A stretch of DNA of 45,352 nucleotides from Spirirestis rafaelensis WJT71-NPBG6 (GCA_019359015.1 JAHHID010000066.1:1-45352), one strand, 5' to 3'; positions 17,645 to 26,547 are shown, counted from the first letter of the stretch. Translations and numbers: made by a program. The notes: generated from the sequence alone by a model not told the origin.

Positions 17645-18076
17645 ATGTCAGCAGAAAATTCCACCCCCAAAGCCATCTGGATTATTACCGAAGAAACGGC
17701 TGAAACCTTAACTACAACTACCGAAACATTCACAGATAATGTAACTAGAAGCAGTGGAGCAAGAAGTAGTGGAGATAGAGGAGGACTACTCGGCGTCCAA
17801 ACCAATGAAGAAATAGTTGTGAGCCGAAAAAAAGACGAAATAGTGATTACCAGACGTAAAGTAGAGGTAACTAAACTCAAGGAAGAAATGAAGGGGTTTC
17901 TGCAAGCTATGCGAGAAATGCTTGATGAAGCTGACCAACTCGATTCTAAAATCCAGCTTAATGAGGTCGAACTTTCAGTAGAAGTCAATGGTGAAGGACA
18001 AATCAGCCTGCTTGGGATTGGTGGTGGTAAAGCCGGGGGAAAAGGAGCGATGACTTTTAAATTCAAGCGAAAATAA
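17645..18076 (+). CDS. Pepco-like protein (caspase partner)
   Basis: The 143-residue protein starts PKAIWIITEETAET, has a Gly/Ser-rich linker with LLGVQ, then VSRKKDEIVITRRKVEVTKL, a helix (KEEMKGFLQAMREMLDEADQ) and a C-terminal strand pair ELSVEVNGEGQISLLGIGG...GAMTFKFKR. The last pattern resembles the Pepco and CU044_2847 (trypsin-co-occurring) families, small domains found beside or fused to caspase or trypsin-like peptidases in bacterial conflict systems. It is followed after 13 nt by a caspase-fold gene, the expected partner. Its role may be sensing or holding the peptidase inactive; this is inference. The family name is from memory. Confidence 0.6.
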   Translation: MSAENSTPKAIWIITEETAETLTTTTETFTDNVTRSSGARSSGDRGGLLGVQTNEEIVVSRKKDEIVITRRKVEVTKLKEEMKGFLQAMREMLDEADQLDSKIQLNEVELSVEVNGEGQISLLGIGGGKAGGKGAMTFKFKRK

Positions 18077-18089
18077 TTGGTACTTGAAT

Positions 18090-19658
18090 ATGGGTAAGAA
18101 TTGGGCGATTGTTGTTGGGATTAATCACTATGAGAATCTGCTTAAGCTAAACTTTGCCAAGCGAGACGCTTCTGTGATGGCAACTTGGTTTGAACAAGAA
18201 GCCAGATTTGATCAAGTATTCCTCTTCACTGACGATTCTGCTCCAATACCAGCCAATCCGCCAATTCCTACTCAACCTACTTTTGGTCATTTGCGGCGAT
18301 TCTTACGGGCACAGTTTGAGAATATTCAATCTCCTTTATTAAAACCAGAAGATAATTTATGGTTTTTCTTTGCAGGTCATGGCAATCGATATAAAGATAA
18401 AGATTATTTAATGTTCTCAGACAGTGACCCAGGTGACATAGAACATACTGCTATTTCTGTTGATTTTGTAACTCAAAGACTGCGGCGCAGTGGCGCTGAT
18501 AATGTAGTGTTGTTTTTGGATGCTTGCCGAGATGAAAGTAGTAGAGCCGGATTAGGAATTGGTGAACAAAGGTATCAGGGAGTTATCACTTTTTATTCCT
18601 GCACAGCTAACCAAAAATCTTGGGAGATTGAGGAATTAGAACATGGGTCATTTACCCATTCACTATTAGAAGGATTGCGACTACAGGGAGAGGCTAATTG
18701 TGCCACAGTAGAGCGTTTAGCACAATATTTACGTTACCAAGTTCCCGATTTGAATACTCGCTATGGAAAGCCTGCACAAAATCCTTATCTCCAGGCAGAA
18801 CCGCCCTACAAATTGTATTTTATTTTATTAGAGCAAACTGCCACGCTTAGAGATGTAGAGCCATTAAAATATCAAGCCTCTCAAGCTGAAAACAGAGGTA
18901 ATTTATCATTAGCAAAGCAATTATGGATGAGAGCTTTAGCTGCATCCCGTACTGATTTGGATGCAATTGACGCTATTGGAAGGATTGCTCTGTATCAGCA
19001 ACGAAACTTTGAACCGATAATCTCAACTTCTGAGAGTATCGGTTCATCAAGGGGAGGTAAGTCAGTAAGTTCTGAATTAGTCCAAGAATCGCTATTTGCT
19101 CAAAGGCAAGAAGAACATAGGCAGAATTTAGCTCGTTATCAGCAAGCTTTCTCGGAAGCAATTGAGCAAGAATATCCCCTTAACGAATCAACTAGTCGTC
19201 AATTAAAGCAGTTGCAACAATCTCTGCAACTAAAAGAAGAAGAAGTATTGCAGATTGAACAACCAATTATTGTCCAGAAAAAAGCAGAATACCGGAAACA
19301 GCAAGAGAGAATCAAGCAGCAACAAGAGGCAGAAAAACAACGACAACAACAAGAAGCAGAAAGACCGCAATCAGAACACCAAGCTACTCAAACAACCACG
19401 ACACCTGCAAACTCTAACAATCCCGTTACTAGTGGCAGGTTAACTGACAGGCAACGTCGTAGATTAGAGCAAGAATTGGCTTCATTGGATGAATACTATA
19501 GCACAGTAAGCCAAAAATTAAAGAGGTTCCGCAAAGCATACTCTATTGAAACTGATGTTGCTGCAAAGTTTAAGTTAGAAACGCAAATTCAGGAAACTGA
19601 AACAGAACTGAATAGATTAAGTCAACAGCTTGACGAAATCGAGCAAAAGCTTGAATAG
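18090..19658 (+). CDS. Caspase-fold peptidase (C14) with adaptor-like C-terminus
   Basis: Residues 1-245 form the caspase-like domain: GKNWAIVVGINHYEN, catalytic His97 in FFAGHGNR and Cys146 in LFLDACRD (numbered from ATG 18090), then TFYSCTANQKSWE. Residues 253-305 look like a TPR-type hairpin (AENRGNLSLAKQLWMRAL). Residues 330-405 carry an FSEAIEQEYPLNESTSRQLKQLQQSL segment seen attached to many cyanobacterial effectors, followed by a Gln/Glu-rich coiled coil. The last 75 residues (LTDRQRRRLEQEL to the end) form a helical hairpin resembling effector-associated adaptor domains. It is probably a death- or defence-type protease recruited by adaptor interactions. ATG 18090 is preferred to TTG 18084. 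Confidence 0.85.
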   Translation: MGKNWAIVVGINHYENLLKLNFAKRDASVMATWFEQEARFDQVFLFTDDSAPIPANPPIPTQPTFGHLRRFLRAQFENIQSPLLKPEDNLWFFFAGHGNRYKDKDYLMFSDSDPGDIEHTAISVDFVTQRLRRSGADNVVLFLDACRDESSRAGLGIGEQRYQGVITFYSCTANQKSWEIEELEHGSFTHSLLEGLRLQGEANCATVERLAQYLRYQVPDLNTRYGKPAQNPYLQAEPPYKLYFILLEQTATLRDVEPLKYQASQAENRGNLSLAKQLWMRALAASRTDLDAIDAIGRIALYQQRNFEPIISTSESIGSSRGGKSVSSELVQESLFAQRQEEHRQNLARYQQAFSEAIEQEYPLNESTSRQLKQLQQSLQLKEEEVLQIEQPIIVQKKAEYRKQQERIKQQQEAEKQRQQQEAERPQSEHQATQTTTTPANSNNPVTSGRLTDRQRRRLEQELASLDEYYSTVSQKLKRFRKAYSIETDVAAKFKLETQIQETETELNRLSQQLDEIEQKLE

Positions 19659-19973
19659 AATGCCCTCTTGTTGTTTTTGTAGTACGATGCTGGCAAATTG
19701 CGGGTTATAACAATTAGCAAAAATAAACTTGCACCCTACATTTTCTATTTCTTGGTTAGTTGCTTCCCATTCATCCCAAGGCAGCCTCATTTGTCGTGGA
19801 GACGATTTCTTCACCTTTTTTTGAGTATTCAACCCTGCTAATAACTTGCTTAGACAGTAGTTGCGAGTTTCGGGCTTAAGTTTAGCACGATATTTTTTAC
19901 AAAATCCTCGATACTTTGCAGCGCATTCCCAATCGAGTTTTACCCAACTTCAAAAACGCTGTTTACGCGACAT
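19617..19973 (-). pseudogene. Small unknown gene with an in-frame stop
   Basis: From ATG 19973 the frame reads MSRKQRF, then TGA (19950-19952), then continues open as SWVKLDWECAAKYRGFCKKY and on through MRLPWDEWEATNQE to a stop at 19617-19619, about 118 codons in all. The long same-frame continuation suggests one recent nonsense change. It is basic, with several Cys, and I do not recognise it. A shorter product could start from the internal TTG at 19832. Its 3' end overlaps the caspase gene by 42 nt on the opposite strand. Confidence 0.45.
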
Positions 19974-20484
19974 GAATAAAAAGTTAATATCAAAGCCTGT
20001 TGAAATTGTTAGCGTGGTTGACTGACAAAACTCTTCAAAATCTTGTCTCTTCGTTTTCCTCTCGCTTGGGAATCAATTCCCATAGTAGGATTATTAAGTA
20101 GCCTTTTATACTTTAGCCCTTTTCCCCTCTACCCTTCTTTTCTTTACCCTTATAAAGTGTAGCGGAGCGGAACGATCTAATTTTTTTTCAACAGTCCCCC
20201 TTGTCTACGAACACATTCCTCTTTTTGCGAAGACGCTGCGCGAACAACGGGGGAAAATACGTACTCGCTGTGTCCTCTCCTTGCCGCAATACGGTTCAAT
20301 TAAGGGTTATTCGTGTAGATAATTGGTCTTTGAAGACGCGATTTATCGCGTCTCTACATGAGGGTTTTGGGCTTATCTAAACTGGATTGCCCTTAGTCCA
20401 CCCATCTCTCCCACCCCCCATCTCACTTTTAATACTTTGGATAGTTAAACTCTCAACAAATATAAAATATTAATTAAGAAAAAT
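19974..20484. other. Intergenic region before the ABC permease
   Basis: No gene was seen. It holds a GACGCTGCGCGAACAACGGGG dispersed-repeat fragment (20231-20251) and a perfect AGACGCGAT/ATCGCGTCT palindrome (20334-20353), a phrase typical of Nostocales dispersed repeats, then C-rich and AT-rich stretches. Confidence 0.5.
20334..20353. repeat. 9-bp palindrome, dispersed-repeat type
   Basis: AGACGCGAT and ATCGCGTCT are separated by TT and followed by CTACATGAGGG. A looser relative (GTAGAGACGTTGCACATGCTTCGTTTCTAC) lies at about 17233-17262. Confidence 0.55.
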
Positions 20485-21333
20485 TTGATACATAACTTGA
20501 AAAAAGTGACATCTCCAAGACCGCTATTCTTGAACAAAACCTTCAAAACCTCCCAAATTCAAATCTTTCTAGCCGATAGCCTGACTATTTTTTGGGGTGA
20601 ATGGCTGGATTTACGTGCCAGAATTGCACAACTTGCTACATCTGGATTGATATCTCCACTAGTTTACATTTTGGCTTTTGGCTTTGGTTTGGGAGGTTCA
20701 ATTAAACCAGGGGTAGGAATTAGTGGTGATTATAAAAGCTACTTAGAATTCATTTTGCCAGGGATGGTGGCGCTGTCGTCAATGACAGTCAGTTTTGTGG
20801 GGACGACGTTTTCGATTTGCGGTGACAGACTATTTACTAAAAGCTTTGAGGAATTGTTGCTTGTTCCCGTGCATCCTTTAGCTTTGCATATCGGTAAAAT
20901 GCTAGCGGGAGTGATGCGGGGGTTGTTGACTTCGCTTGGTGTAATTTTGGTAGCGCTGCTGTTTACTGGTAACTGGCGTTTTCTACACCCGTTGTTTTTG
21001 TTATTGCTGGTGCTGAGTTGTGCAGTTTTTTCTGGGTTGGGGGTAATTGTCGGGTTAAGTGTGCGATCGCTTGAAGCTGTCGGACTCTACAACAACTTTA
21101 TCATCATCCCCATGTCCTTTTTAGGAGGAACTTTCTTTGACCCAAATACATTACCAGCAGCTTTGAAAGTCGTAGTTTATTTATTACCGCTTACTTATGC
21201 CACCTTAGGACTGCGTGCAGCTGCTTATTTGCCATTGTCGCAGTTTCCTTGGTATAGCATACCGATTTTGCTAGTGATGGCGATCGCTCTTTCTCTCTGG
21301 GGTGCTTACATTTTTGCTCACCAACAAGATTAA
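20485..21333 (+). CDS. ABC-2 type transporter permease
   Basis: The 282-residue protein has six predicted membrane helices in the ABC-2 pattern, with GLISPLVYILAFGFGLG, YLEFILPGMVALSSM, the cytoplasmic SFEELLLVPVHP loop and FLGGTFFDPNTLP before the last helices. It belongs with drug, lipid or polysaccharide exporters such as the DrrB or NodJ type. No ATP-binding subunit is adjacent, so the ATPase must be encoded elsewhere. The start is uncertain: TTG 20485 gives the longest frame, and TTG 20497 or GTG 20506 are alternatives; there is no ATG or clear ribosome site. A GNAT gene follows after 12 nt. Confidence 0.82.
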   Translation: MIHNLKKVTSPRPLFLNKTFKTSQIQIFLADSLTIFWGEWLDLRARIAQLATSGLISPLVYILAFGFGLGGSIKPGVGISGDYKSYLEFILPGMVALSSMTVSFVGTTFSICGDRLFTKSFEELLLVPVHPLALHIGKMLAGVMRGLLTSLGVILVALLFTGNWRFLHPLFLLLLVLSCAVFSGLGVIVGLSVRSLEAVGLYNNFIIIPMSFLGGTFFDPNTLPAALKVVVYLLPLTYATLGLRAAAYLPLSQFPWYSIPILLVMAIALSLWGAYIFAHQQD

Positions 21334-21345
21334 CATTTATCCAAA

Positions 21346-21831
21346 ATGCTAATTCGCAGTGCCACATCAGACGATGTACCCAAAGTTTTACCAATGGTTG
21401 CTAAAATTTGTGCATTGCATGAAAATTGGGACACCGCTAAGTATGGATTTTTGCCTCATCCAGAACAGCGTTATGAAAAATGGTTGACGCGGTTGGCTAG
21501 TAGTAGCGATCGCACCGTGTTCTTAGTAGCCGAAGATGAAGGTAAATTAGGGGGGTTTCTAATAGCGACAGTTGAGCGAGAAATACCAATTTACCGTTTA
21601 CAAGAATACGCTTTTATTCACGATATCTGGGTTGAGCCAGAATATCGCCAAAAGGGGGTGGCACGACAAATGGTGATGTTGTGCGTCGAACGCTTCAAAG
21701 AAATGAAAGTTCAGCAAATTCGTCTTGATACCGCAGCTGTGAACGAGGCAGCGCGGCAATTATTTACATCTTGTGGTTTTCGCATCAGCACTATAGAAAT
21801 GCTGAAAGAGTTAGGAGTCAAGAGCCAATAG
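21346..21831 (+). CDS. GNAT-family N-acetyltransferase
   Basis: The 161-residue protein matches the GNAT fold: IRSATSDDVPKVLPMV at the N-terminus, central strand AFIHDIWVEPEYR, the acetyl-CoA pyrophosphate loop YRQKGVAR, and the final VNEAARQLFTSCGFR element. It should transfer an acetyl group from acetyl-CoA to an amine; the substrate is unknown. It follows the ABC permease by 12 nt and is probably co-transcribed. It ends in a spacer of repeated ACTCCTG heptads. Confidence 0.88.
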   Translation: MLIRSATSDDVPKVLPMVAKICALHENWDTAKYGFLPHPEQRYEKWLTRLASSSDRTVFLVAEDEGKLGGFLIATVEREIPIYRLQEYAFIHDIWVEPEYRQKGVARQMVMLCVERFKEMKVQQIRLDTAAVNEAARQLFTSCGFRISTIEMLKELGVKSQ

Positions 21832-21867
21832 TTATTAGACTCCTGACTCCTGACTCCTGATTTTTGA

Positions 21868-22344
21868 CTAACTAGCTAAAAGTGTTTTCTCCAGAGGTGT
21901 CCAACGGAAGAAGCGATCGCCTCCTCTTTCGAGAACAATTTTCACCCGTGGTTCTATAGTAGGCAAACTCGCTAAATATTCAACTTCCTGATTGGAAAGA
22001 ATATGCCCTTCAATAATCCACAACACCAGACCCTTTGACTTTGGTGGTAGCTGTTCTAACTGATAGCTAACAATCGGTGGCACATAGTATACCGAACCGA
22101 CTGCTGCACCACTTCCACTACTTTTTTTACCCAGGTGAGGAGGTCTGACCCCATGAACTGCTGTCAGATACGCGGCTAGATCGCCCAGTCCTCTTGCGGT
22201 AATGTGCAAAGTGACATAACCAGCTGCACGCAGTCGGCGTTGATACCGACCTTCAAAACCTCCTTCCAGAGGTGCATACACGCCAAGAGCGCCAAATTTT
22301 TCCAGGTCGCGAATTAAAGGTTTGCCAGTGGTAATTAGTGCCAT
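21868..22344 (-). CDS. ndhN: NAD(P)H-quinone oxidoreductase subunit N
   Basis: NdhN is a cyanobacteria- and plastid-specific peripheral subunit of NDH-1, which drives cyclic electron flow, respiration and CO2 uptake at the thylakoid membrane. The 158-residue product matches the family along its length: ALITTGKPLIRDLEKFGALG, GRYQRRLRAAGY, AYLTAVHGVRPPHLG, VYYVPPIVSYQLEQLP, IIEGHILSNQEVEYL and RFFRWTPLEKTLL. No membrane segments, as expected. It is convergent with the GNAT gene and divergent from the ribosomal cluster. Confidence 0.95.
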   Translation of the reverse strand: MALITTGKPLIRDLEKFGALGVYAPLEGGFEGRYQRRLRAAGYVTLHITARGLGDLAAYLTAVHGVRPPHLGKKSSGSGAAVGSVYYVPPIVSYQLEQLPPKSKGLVLWIIEGHILSNQEVEYLASLPTIEPRVKIVLERGGDRFFRWTPLEKTLLAS

Positions 22345-22581
22345 AGATTTTCGTCTTATCCCACTTATATATTTCTATTATTCACTGTTAATGGATATAT
22401 TTAGTTAGATAACAAACTTATAAGTTAGATTAGCTCTATCCACTCTTATTACCCAAGCTGTATATAATATAGGTTTTCTTAATATTAGTCATTTACCAAG
22501 AGTCTTGAGAACGTGTTTTCAGACTTGCCAAGGCTGTGACCTGTTATGCCTCGATCTATACGAATATAGCCGCACCCTTTA

Positions 22582-22757
22582 GAGGATGTTTGAAAAGTAT
22601 CGTTATTAACATCAAAACCATAGAAACCTAACCCCTAACCCCTTCCCTAATAGGGAAGGGGTTAGGGGAATCAGGGTTTTCAAAGCCTCTCCCCCCGTGG
22701 GGGAGAGGTTTGGAGAGGGGTTATGCAGGTAAACTTTGCGACTTTTCAAACATCCTC
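22582..22757. mobile_element. MITE with 17-bp perfect TIRs and TTA target duplication
   Basis: GAGGATGTTTGAAAAGT (22582-22598) is perfectly inverted at 22741-22757, and both ends are flanked by TTA (22579-22581 and 22758-22760). The interior is non-coding and holds two strong hairpins: an 18-bp stem at 22632-22668 with a 1-nt centre and a 10-bp stem at 22686-22708. The 3-bp TNA-type duplication suggests mobilisation by an IS5-group transposase. Confidence 0.8.
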
Positions 22758-22923
22758 TTAGGTATAGGTGAAAAGCGATAAAAGAATATATTCAAAATTA
22801 TAGACAAATGTAAATAAATGATCTATATTATTAGATTGTGAGCAAAATATTAATTTAGTTTGTCTTTTGATTATCATTCCAGGCTAAGTTTAGCATTTAG
22901 TGGTGATGATTAAATTCCAAATA

Positions 22924-22932
22924 TGATATAAT
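22924..22932 (+). promoter_or_regulatory. Extended -10 promoter for the ribosomal cluster
   Basis: TGATATAAT gives TGn plus a perfect TATAAT at 22927-22932. No clear -35 was seen, which fits an extended -10 promoter. It would create a leader of about 600 nt before rplC. Confidence 0.5.
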
Positions 22933-23538
22933 GGCTCGGATTGGTAAGAAGCTGATAAACTAATAAAAGCTTGAGTAAACTTAGGAGCTTGGAATAAAAA
23001 CCAAAGCACAATCCTAAGGTTCAAAGCGCGTTCACTCATGCGCTCTTGAGACTAGGCAAAACATTAAGCGATCGGTTGATGTTTTTAGTGAAGTAAAAAC
23101 TGAGCAGTCATCTTGGTTTGATGACATTGCATCAGTGTCAGTGAAGGGATACTGAGCAGCGATTGTATGCTTAAGTCCCACTGCAACACGGACACATGAA
23201 GTGCGACGTAAGTCGTTCTCACTCAGTCGTTCTCAGCAGTGTCCGCCAGAAAGTGCCAGAGCAATCGCTTGGACGAAGCATTGCTGCACAAAGCGCTTGC
23301 TTTCTAGCACTAGCGCAAAGTTAATTTTAAAAGTGGCAACTTCCATTAGTGAAGAGACTTTTAGGTGTTCTGGTGAATAAATGAGTGAAAATAAACGGAT
23401 TTAGCAACGCTAGAAGGATACCCTTGTAGCAGCCAGAAGCGTCCGCTTGCTGCGAAGTGCTCAAAATGGGGCATTTCAAGTAGTGTATTAGTGTGAATCC
23501 GATTTTAAAAGTTAAGTAGATAAGGAGAGCCAGTAACT

Positions 23539-24171
23539 GTGTCTGTAGGCATTCTCGGCACCAAACTTGGCATGACCCAAATATTTGACGAAGCAGGAGT
23601 AGCCATTCCTGTGACCGTCGTCCAAGCGGGACCATGCACGGTAACACAAGTAAAAACAAAACAGACCGACGGTTACTCTGCCATTCAAGTTGGCTATCGT
23701 GAAGTGAAGCCAAAGGCTTTAAACAAGCCTTTGCTGGGACATCTGGCAAAATCAGATGCTCCCGCATTGCGTCACTTACGGGAATATCACATTGATAATG
23801 CTAGTGAGTATTCTTTAGGTCAACAGATTACGGCAGAAATTTTTAGTGCAGGTCAAATTGTAGATATAAGCGGTAAAAGTATCGGTCGCGGTTTCGCGGG
23901 GAACCAGAAACGAAATAACTTTGGTCGCGGACCAATGTCACATGGTTCCAAAAACCACAGAGCACCCGGTTCCATTGGTGCAGGTACAACACCCGGTCGT
24001 GTCTATCCAGGTAAGCGGATGGCAGGACGTTTGGGTGGGAAGCGCATCACAATTCGCAAGCTGACTGTAGTGCGAGTAGATACCGAACGTAACTTATTGC
24101 TAATCAAGGGAGCTATTCCTGGTAAGCCCGGAGCATTGATAAGTATTCTGCCAACAAAGCAAGTTGGTTAG
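23539..24171 (+). CDS. rplC: 50S ribosomal protein L3
   Basis: L3 is an early-assembling 23S rRNA binder near the peptidyl-transferase centre. The 210-residue product has the hallmark start [15 protein letters not shown], the central [29 protein letters not shown] loop and [13 protein letters not shown]. The start is GTG with AAGGAG upstream (23522-23527). It is the first gene of the cluster here; rpsJ is absent. Confidence 0.97.
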   Translation: MSVGILGTKLGMTQIFDEAGVAIPVTVVQAGPCTVTQVKTKQTDGYSAIQVGYREVKPKALNKPLLGHLAKSDAPALRHLREYHIDNASEYSLGQQITAEIFSAGQIVDISGKSIGRGFAGNQKRNNFGRGPMSHGSKNHRAPGSIGAGTTPGRVYPGKRMAGRLGGKRITIRKLTVVRVDTERNLLLIKGAIPGKPGALISILPTKQVG

Positions 24172-24274
24172 TAGTTAGTGGTTAGTAGTTAGTAGTTAGT
24201 AGATAGCGGTTATGGTTTTTAGAACTAACAGCCAGCACCTAACAACTAACAAACATGCAAAGGACAAAAGACAA
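24172..24274. repeat. Two-armed heptad spacer rplC-rplD
   Basis: AGTTAGTGGTTAGTAGTTAGTAG repeats at the left are followed by CACCTAACAACTAACAAAC at the right, able to pair as a long imperfect stem. Confidence 0.75.
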
Positions 24275-24910
24275 ATGACATTTGAGTATGTAGTCAAAAA
24301 TTGGCAAGGAGAACAAGTCGGACAAGAAAGCTTCGACTTGCGAGTTGCCAAACCAGAAACGGCGTCTCATATTGTGCATAGAGCCTTAGTGAGACAGATG
24401 ACCAATGCTCGCCAGGGAACTGCTAGTACAAAGACCCGTGCAGAAGTTAGAGGTGGTGGTCGCAAACCGTGGCGCCAAAAAGGTACAGGAAAAGCGCGTG
24501 CCGGTTCGATTCGTTCACCCCTGTGGCGTGGTGGTGGTGTGATCTTTGGACCAAAGCCCAGAGATTATAACCTGAAGATGAACCGCAAAGAGCGGCGTTT
24601 AGCATTGCGGACAGCGTTTGCCAGTCGCATTGACGATTTGATTGTAGTGGAAGAATTTGGCAACGAATTTCAACGCCCGAAAACCAGAGAACTGGTACAA
24701 GCGATCGCGCGTTGGGGTTCACAACCAGAAAGCAATACACTTTTAATTTTGTCAGAACGCACCGAGAACGTTTATTTGTCAGCTCGCAATATTGAAAAAT
24801 TAAAGCTAATTGCCGCTGACCAACTAAACATTTACGATTTGCTCCACGCTGACAAAATTGTAATTACAGCACCAGCTTTACAAAAACTCCAGGAGGTCTA
24901 CAGTGCCTAA
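24275..24910 (+). CDS. rplD: 50S ribosomal protein L4
   Basis: L4 lines the peptide exit tunnel. Conserved features are [39 protein letters not shown], the [15 protein letters not shown] loop that reaches into the tunnel, and [13 protein letters not shown] chose ATG 24275 ([12 protein letters not shown], 211 residues), which matches cyanobacterial L4; an in-frame ATG at 24212 would translate spacer repeats. AAAGGA lies upstream. The end overlaps rplW by 8 nt. Confidence 0.96.
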   Translation: MTFEYVVKNWQGEQVGQESFDLRVAKPETASHIVHRALVRQMTNARQGTASTKTRAEVRGGGRKPWRQKGTGKARAGSIRSPLWRGGGVIFGPKPRDYNLKMNRKERRLALRTAFASRIDDLIVVEEFGNEFQRPKTRELVQAIARWGSQPESNTLLILSERTENVYLSARNIEKLKLIAADQLNIYDLLHADKIVITAPALQKLQEVYSA

Positions 24911-25217
24911 CTTTGACCCCCGTTATTTGCCCGACTTAGTGCGTCGCCCAATTGTCACCGAGAAAGCGACCATTGCGATGGAGCAGAATAAATACACTTT
25001 TGAAGTAATTCCCAAAGCAACTAAGCCAGAAATCAAAGCTGCGATCGAAAACTTGTTTGATGTCAAAGTTGTCAAAGTAAATACCTCAAGACCACCCCGC
25101 AAAAAGCGGCGCGTTGGTAAATTTATTGGTTACAAACCCCAATACAAAAAAGCCATTGTTACAGTGGCACCTGGGGACGAAGACAAAATTCGACAAGTTC
25201 TATTCCCAGAAGTGTAA
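24903..25217 (+). CDS. rplW: 50S ribosomal protein L23
   Basis: L23 sits at the tunnel exit and docks trigger factor and SRP. The 104 residues contain [37 protein letters not shown] and the basic [24 protein letters not shown]. The GTG start overlaps the rplD end by 8 nt, so translation is coupled, and an AGGAGG sequence lies just upstream inside rplD. Confidence 0.97.
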   Translation: MPNFDPRYLPDLVRRPIVTEKATIAMEQNKYTFEVIPKATKPEIKAAIENLFDVKVVKVNTSRPPRKKRRVGKFIGYKPQYKKAIVTVAPGDEDKIRQVLFPEV

Positions 25218-25303
25218 AAAAGTTATGAGTTACGAGTTATGAGTCACTTCTAACTTTTAACTCCTAACTCCTAACTTAAAACTCCTAACTCTAAACTAAG
25301 ATT
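25218..25303. repeat. Two-armed heptad spacer rplW-rplB
   Basis: GAGTTACGAGTTATGAGTCA repeats on the left face TAACTCCTAACTCCTAACTT repeats on the right, capable of pairing. Confidence 0.75.
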
Positions 25304-26167
25304 ATGGGTACTCGTTCTTATCGCCCTTATACCCCCAGTACTCGCCAAGTTACTATCTCCGACTTTGCGGAAATTACCAAAACAGAGCCGGAGAAGTCCT
25401 TAACGACATACAAGCATCGTCCTAAAGGTAGAAATAACCAAGGGCGCATTACTAGTCGTCGGCGGGGTGGCGGACACAAACAACTTTACCGGATCGTAGA
25501 TTTTAAACGGGATAAACGGAATATTCCGGCGAAAGTCGAAGCGATTGAGTACGATCCAAACCGCAACGCCCGGATCGCCCTTTTGTTTTACCAAGATGGC
25601 GAAAAACGCTACATTCTTCATCCCAACGGCTTGAAAGTTGGGACTACAGTTATTGCTGGACCTGATGCGCCTTTTGAAGATGGTAACGCTTTACCATTGT
25701 CGAATATTCCCTTGGGTACTAGCGTTCACAACGTGGAGTTAACCCCCGGAAAAGGCGGTCAAATTGTTCGCTCCGCTGGTGCAACCGCGCAAGTTGTAGC
25801 AAAAGAAGGAAATTACGTTACCATCAAACTCCCTTCTGGCGAAGTCCGAATGATTCGGCGCGAATGCTACGCCACCATTGGACAAGTTGGTAACACCGAC
25901 GCGAGAAACCTGAGCGCAGGTAAAGCAGGAAGAAACCGCTGGAAAGGTCGCCGTCCTAAAGTCAGAGGTAGCGTCATGAACCCAGTGGATCACCCACACG
26001 GCGGTGGTGAAGGTCGCGCTCCCATTGGTAGACCCGGTCCTGTGACACCTTGGGGTAAACCTACCTTGGGTATGAAGACACGCAAGCGCAAGAAAGCAAG
26101 TAGCAAATTAATTGTACGTCGTCGTCGTAAGTCTTCTAAACGTGGACGCGGCGGACGCGAGTCGTAA
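25304..26167 (+). CDS. rplB: 50S ribosomal protein L2
   Basis: L2 bridges the subunits and is essential for peptidyl-transferase assembly. The 287-residue product shows [31 protein letters not shown] and the C-terminal core [18 protein letters not shown] with the conserved peptidyl-transferase His in HPHGGGEG, ending in a very basic tail. Confidence 0.98.
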   Translation: MGTRSYRPYTPSTRQVTISDFAEITKTEPEKSLTTYKHRPKGRNNQGRITSRRRGGGHKQLYRIVDFKRDKRNIPAKVEAIEYDPNRNARIALLFYQDGEKRYILHPNGLKVGTTVIAGPDAPFEDGNALPLSNIPLGTSVHNVELTPGKGGQIVRSAGATAQVVAKEGNYVTIKLPSGEVRMIRRECYATIGQVGNTDARNLSAGKAGRNRWKGRRPKVRGSVMNPVDHPHGGGEGRAPIGRPGPVTPWGKPTLGMKTRKRKKASSKLIVRRRRKSSKRGRGGRES

Positions 26168-26268
26168 AAAAGTATGAAGTATGAAGGATAAAGTATGAAG
26201 TGTTCATCCTTTATTCTTCGTCACTTATCCTTCTTTCATCCTTTAACCTTTATCGTTCATCCTTTACT
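26168..26268. repeat. Two-armed heptad spacer rplB-rpsS
   Basis: AGTATGAAGTATGAAGGATAA on the left faces TTCATCCTTTATTCTTC and more CATCCTTT copies on the right. Confidence 0.75.
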
Positions 26269-26547
26269 ATGGGTCGTTCTCTAAAAAAAGGTCCCTTCGT
26301 TGCGGATCATTTACTCAAAAAAATTGAAAAGCTCGACGCAATCAACAGAAAAGAAGTTATTAAAACTTGGTCGAGAGCTTCAACAATTTTGCCCCTAATG
26401 GTAGGACATACCATTGCTGTTCACAACGGACGTCAACACGTACCAGTTTTTGTGAATGAGCAAATGGTAGGACACAAATTAGGTGAATTTGCCCCGACAC
26501 GCACATACAGGGGTCATGGAAAAAGTGATAAAAAAGCAGGGAGATAG
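26269..26547 (+). CDS. rpsS: 30S ribosomal protein S19
   Basis: S19 binds 16S rRNA in the head with S13. The 92 residues start [19 protein letters not shown] and include [22 protein letters not shown] and [15 protein letters not shown] chose ATG 26269; an upstream in-frame ATG at 26200 lies in spacer repeats and would add a non-conserved hydrophobic extension. Confidence 0.97.
   Translation: MGRSLKKGPFVADHLLKKIEKLDAINRKEVIKTWSRASTILPLMVGHTIAVHNGRQHVPVFVNEQMVGHKLGEFAPTRTYRGHGKSDKKAGR

Larger units (their letters stand above)
22345..23538. other. 1.2-kb region between ndhN and the ribosomal supercluster
   Basis: No credible gene was seen. It contains a 176-bp MITE (22582-22757), an extended -10 promoter (22924-22932), and then about 600 nt of probable rplC leader rich in short hairpins and repeated motifs, for example GTCGTTCTC twice at about 23211-23234. 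Confidence 0.65.

Noticed and set aside
17629-18066. 145-codon minus-strand frame opposite the Pepco-like gene
   Set aside because: It is low-complexity Ser/Pro/Leu antisense sequence; the plus-strand frame is in an operon and has recognisable structure.
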